Shown one piece after another: positions 4,440 through 6,099 of a stretch of DNA of 6,099 bases. Both the position numbers and the translations under genes were made by a program. Positions within the stretch are counted from its first letter, which is position 1, and each line of letters begins with the position of its first letter. The notes beneath the pieces are model-generated. The model saw nothing but the letters and a program-made list of their open reading frames with translations. It ran no database searches and had not been told where the DNA came from. Origin of the DNA: an uncultured Flavobacteriales bacterium (GTDB lineage: Bacteria; Bacteroidota; Bacteroidia; Flavobacteriales; Crocinitomicaceae); the NCBI GenBank assembly GCA_946479985.1, contig CAMLIF010000164.1, forward strand, positions 1 to 6,099, read 5' to 3'.

Positions 4440-5438
4440 ATGGACTACAAAGCCCTCCTGAAAGAGATTGCATCCGGAAAATTTCACCCGCTTTACGTGT
4501 TACACGGCGAAGAACCATTGTTTATCGACAAGGTTTCTGACGCTATTATTGAACACGCTATTTCGGAGGAAGAGCGCGATTTTAACCAGACAATTGTTTA
4601 CGGGAAAGATGTAGATGCGCTGACCATTATGTCGGAAGCGAAATCGTTCCCTTTTATGGGCGAACGCAAATTGATTGTAGTTCGTGAGGCACAGGAAATG
4701 AAGGATATTTATGAGCTCGATAAATTGCTCGATTCGCTCAATCCGAACAACATTGTAGTGCTTTGCCACAAATACAAAAAACTCGATGGCAGAAAAGAAT
4801 TCACCAAGAAGGCCCCGAAAGCAGGAGTGATTTTCGTTTCGGATAAGATCCGCGATTACCAGCTTACAGATTGGATTTCGAATTATGTGCGCGAAGTTGG
4901 GTACGACATTACTCCGAAAGCCGCAGCGTTATTGGGAGATTCTATTGGGAATGAGTTGACCCGAATTGCTTCCGAGTTAGACAAACTTTCGATTGTTCTG
5001 GAAAAAGGAACCAAGATCTCCGAAATCCATATCGAAGAGAATATCGGGATTAGCAAGGATTATAACGTCTTTGAGTTATCGAATGCTTTGGCAACGAGAG
5101 ATGCGCTGAAAGTTTACCAGATTGCTCATTATTTCGACAAAAACCCGAAAGGACATGAGATTCAGATCGTGATCCCGATTTTGTATAAACTCTTTTCGAA
5201 TTTAATGCGGGTTCATTTTGCGGCTCAGAAAACCGACAGTTATTTGGCTTCGTCATTAGGAATGAATCCTTATGCTGCGAAGGAGTTGTTGAAGAACGCA
5301 CACAATTATCCGCCGAAAGTACTGGCGAAGAATATGGAGGTTCTGCATAATTACGACCTGAAATCAAAAGGTGTCGGATCAAGTTCGGCAACTTCCGGAG
5401 AATTGTTACACGAAATGTTGTTCCAACTCCTGAACTGA
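4440..5438 (+). CDS. holA: DNA polymerase III subunit delta
   Basis: This is the delta subunit of the clamp-loader complex, which opens the beta sliding clamp during replication. The 332-residue length is normal for the family. Features seen: the N-terminal HPLYVLHGEEPLFIDK (16-31), typical of HolA and replacing a functional P-loop; DFN (47-49); SFPFMGERKLIVVREA (69-84), the conserved segment around the clamp-contacting region; the middle-domain helix NELTRIASELDKLSI (171-185); FELSNALATRD (211-221); and the C-terminal collar with YDLKSKG (305-311) before a helix-rich end. There is no Walker A lysine motif, as expected for delta, which does not hydrolyse ATP. Its TGA overlaps the rsmE ATG by one base (TGATG), showing translational coupling. 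Upstream it diverges from the dehydrogenase gene. The call is secure. Confidence 0.96.
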   Translation: MDYKALLKEIASGKFHPLYVLHGEEPLFIDKVSDAIIEHAISEEERDFNQTIVYGKDVDALTIMSEAKSFPFMGERKLIVVREAQEMKDIYELDKLLDSLNPNNIVVLCHKYKKLDGRKEFTKKAPKAGVIFVSDKIRDYQLTDWISNYVREVGYDITPKAAALLGDSIGNELTRIASELDKLSIVLEKGTKISEIHIEENIGISKDYNVFELSNALATRDALKVYQIAHYFDKNPKGHEIQIVIPILYKLFSNLMRVHFAAQKTDSYLASSLGMNPYAAKELLKNAHNYPPKVLAKNMEVLHNYDLKSKGVGSSSATSGELLHEMLFQLLN

Positions 5439-6099
5439 TGCGCAATTTCTATCTGAAAGATATTCCTGAAACTCCGGTTTTCGAAATGCCTGAAGAGGAA
5501 TCGAAACACATTATTCGTGTGCTGCGCATGAAAACCGGCGATGAATTTGTTCTTCTGAACGGAATAGATAAAGTACTTCGTGTTGCCATTCTGGAAGAAC
5601 ATCCGAAACGCTGCAAAGTAGAAGTGAAAGAAACGCGTTTGCCTAAAAAAGCAGCACGACAAATCCATTTAGCCATTGCTCCAACGAAGAATCTCGATAG
5701 AATGGAGTGGATGGTGGAAAAGATTGTGGAAATTGGTGCCACGGAACTGACATTTTTACAAACACAGCGTTCGGAAAGGGTGAATTTGAAGCTGGATCGC
5801 TTGGAGCGGGTTGCTATATCGGCAATGAAACAGGCGCAGCATGAAACCCTGTTGAAAATGAATGCTATTGTTTCGTTCACTGATTTTATTGATAACCATT
5901 CGAACGGTGCCATTGCACATTGTATGGACGGAAATAAAGAAGCACTTGGTTCGTTTATTACCGGACCTGTTTTAGTTGGCCCTGAGGGCGATTTTTCTGC
6001 TGAAGAAGTTGAAAAAGCGCTTGAAAACGGATATACTTCAGTACATTTAGGGGAATCTAGATTACGAACCGAAACGGCCGGAATGGTTGCTGTTGTTCT
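5438..6099 (+). CDS. rsmE: 16S rRNA (uracil(1498)-N(3))-methyltransferase, 3' end missing
   Basis: RsmE methylates N3 of U1498 in helix 44 of 16S rRNA using S-adenosylmethionine. The frame is open from the ATG at 5438 to the right edge, 220 complete residues; the family is usually about 230-250, so only a short C-terminus is lost. The N-terminal PUA-like domain covers about residues 1-70, with HIIRVLRMKTGDE (24-36). The C-terminal SPOUT (trefoil-knot) domain has LAIAPTK and the E-(K)-IVEIGATE helix (94-103), QRSER (110-114), the SAM-site motif GPEGDFS (181-187) and the knot motif LGESRLRTETAG (204-215). The region usually reading EQSxRxxxP is MKQAQHETLL (130-139), so the arginine and proline are replaced. 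It overlaps holA by one base and belongs to the same transcript. Confidence 0.95.
   Translation, partial: MRNFYLKDIPETPVFEMPEEESKHIIRVLRMKTGDEFVLLNGIDKVLRVAILEEHPKRCKVEVKETRLPKKAARQIHLAIAPTKNLDRMEWMVEKIVEIGATELTFLQTQRSERVNLKLDRLERVAISAMKQAQHETLLKMNAIVSFTDFIDNHSNGAIAHCMDGNKEALGSFITGPVLVGPEGDFSAEEVEKALENGYTSVHLGESRLRTETAGMVAVV

Noticed and set aside
5449..5913. Minus-strand 154-codon open frame at the right end
   Set aside because: It is antisense to rsmE, whose frame carries the PUA-like and SPOUT motifs.

Overview
The window most likely comes from the Bacteroidota, order Flavobacteriales; a Crocinitomicaceae/Fluviicola-like source is only a guess. The support is moderate GC, several TAnnTTTG-type (-7) promoter elements in front of genes, mostly weak or absent Shine-Dalgarno sequences, and protein types common in that phylum (DUF2461, signal-peptide rhodanese, small outer-membrane or lipoprotein pairs, GH25 lysozyme with a lysine-rich N-terminus).

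Layout, left to right. (1) On the minus strand, a DUF2461-family gene runs off the left edge (1-245); upstream of it is an exported rhodanese-domain protein (319-885). The 73-bp gap between them holds two short heptamer-repeat arrays in opposite orientation, which together form an imperfect 20-bp inverted repeat. (2) A divergent intergenic region (886-1071) with back-to-back candidate promoters leads into a plus-strand two-gene unit: a predicted exported beta-rich, outer-membrane-like protein (1072-1899) and a small lipoprotein (1902-2402), separated by 2 nt. (3) The lipoprotein gene converges with a GH25 lysozyme/muramidase gene on the minus strand and the stop codons overlap. The usual open-frame start of the lysozyme (TTG) lies inside a very good promoter element, so I place the start at a GTG 21 nt downstream. 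(4) Between the lysozyme and the next minus-strand gene lies a 97-bp palindromic, internally structured element plus a clear rho-independent terminator. (5) A 3-hydroxybutyryl-CoA dehydrogenase gene (3389-4279, minus) has its own promoter and terminator and looks monocistronic. (6) A divergent region (4280-4439) holds a cruciform-like inverted repeat over the dehydrogenase promoter, and an AATTCGT heptamer array whose last unit supplies the promoter of the next operon. (7) On the plus strand, holA (DNA polymerase III delta) overlaps by 1 nt an rsmE gene (16S rRNA m3U1498 methyltransferase) that runs off the right edge.

The protein-coding content is mostly housekeeping or envelope-related; I see no defence system, mobile-element gene, CRISPR array, tRNA or rRNA. 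The less ordinary material is intergenic: heptamer arrays at two loci with the same consensus and register, and two structured palindromic elements. No gene-free stretch exceeds 300 bases; the longest gaps are about 186-217 bp and are described in the feature list.
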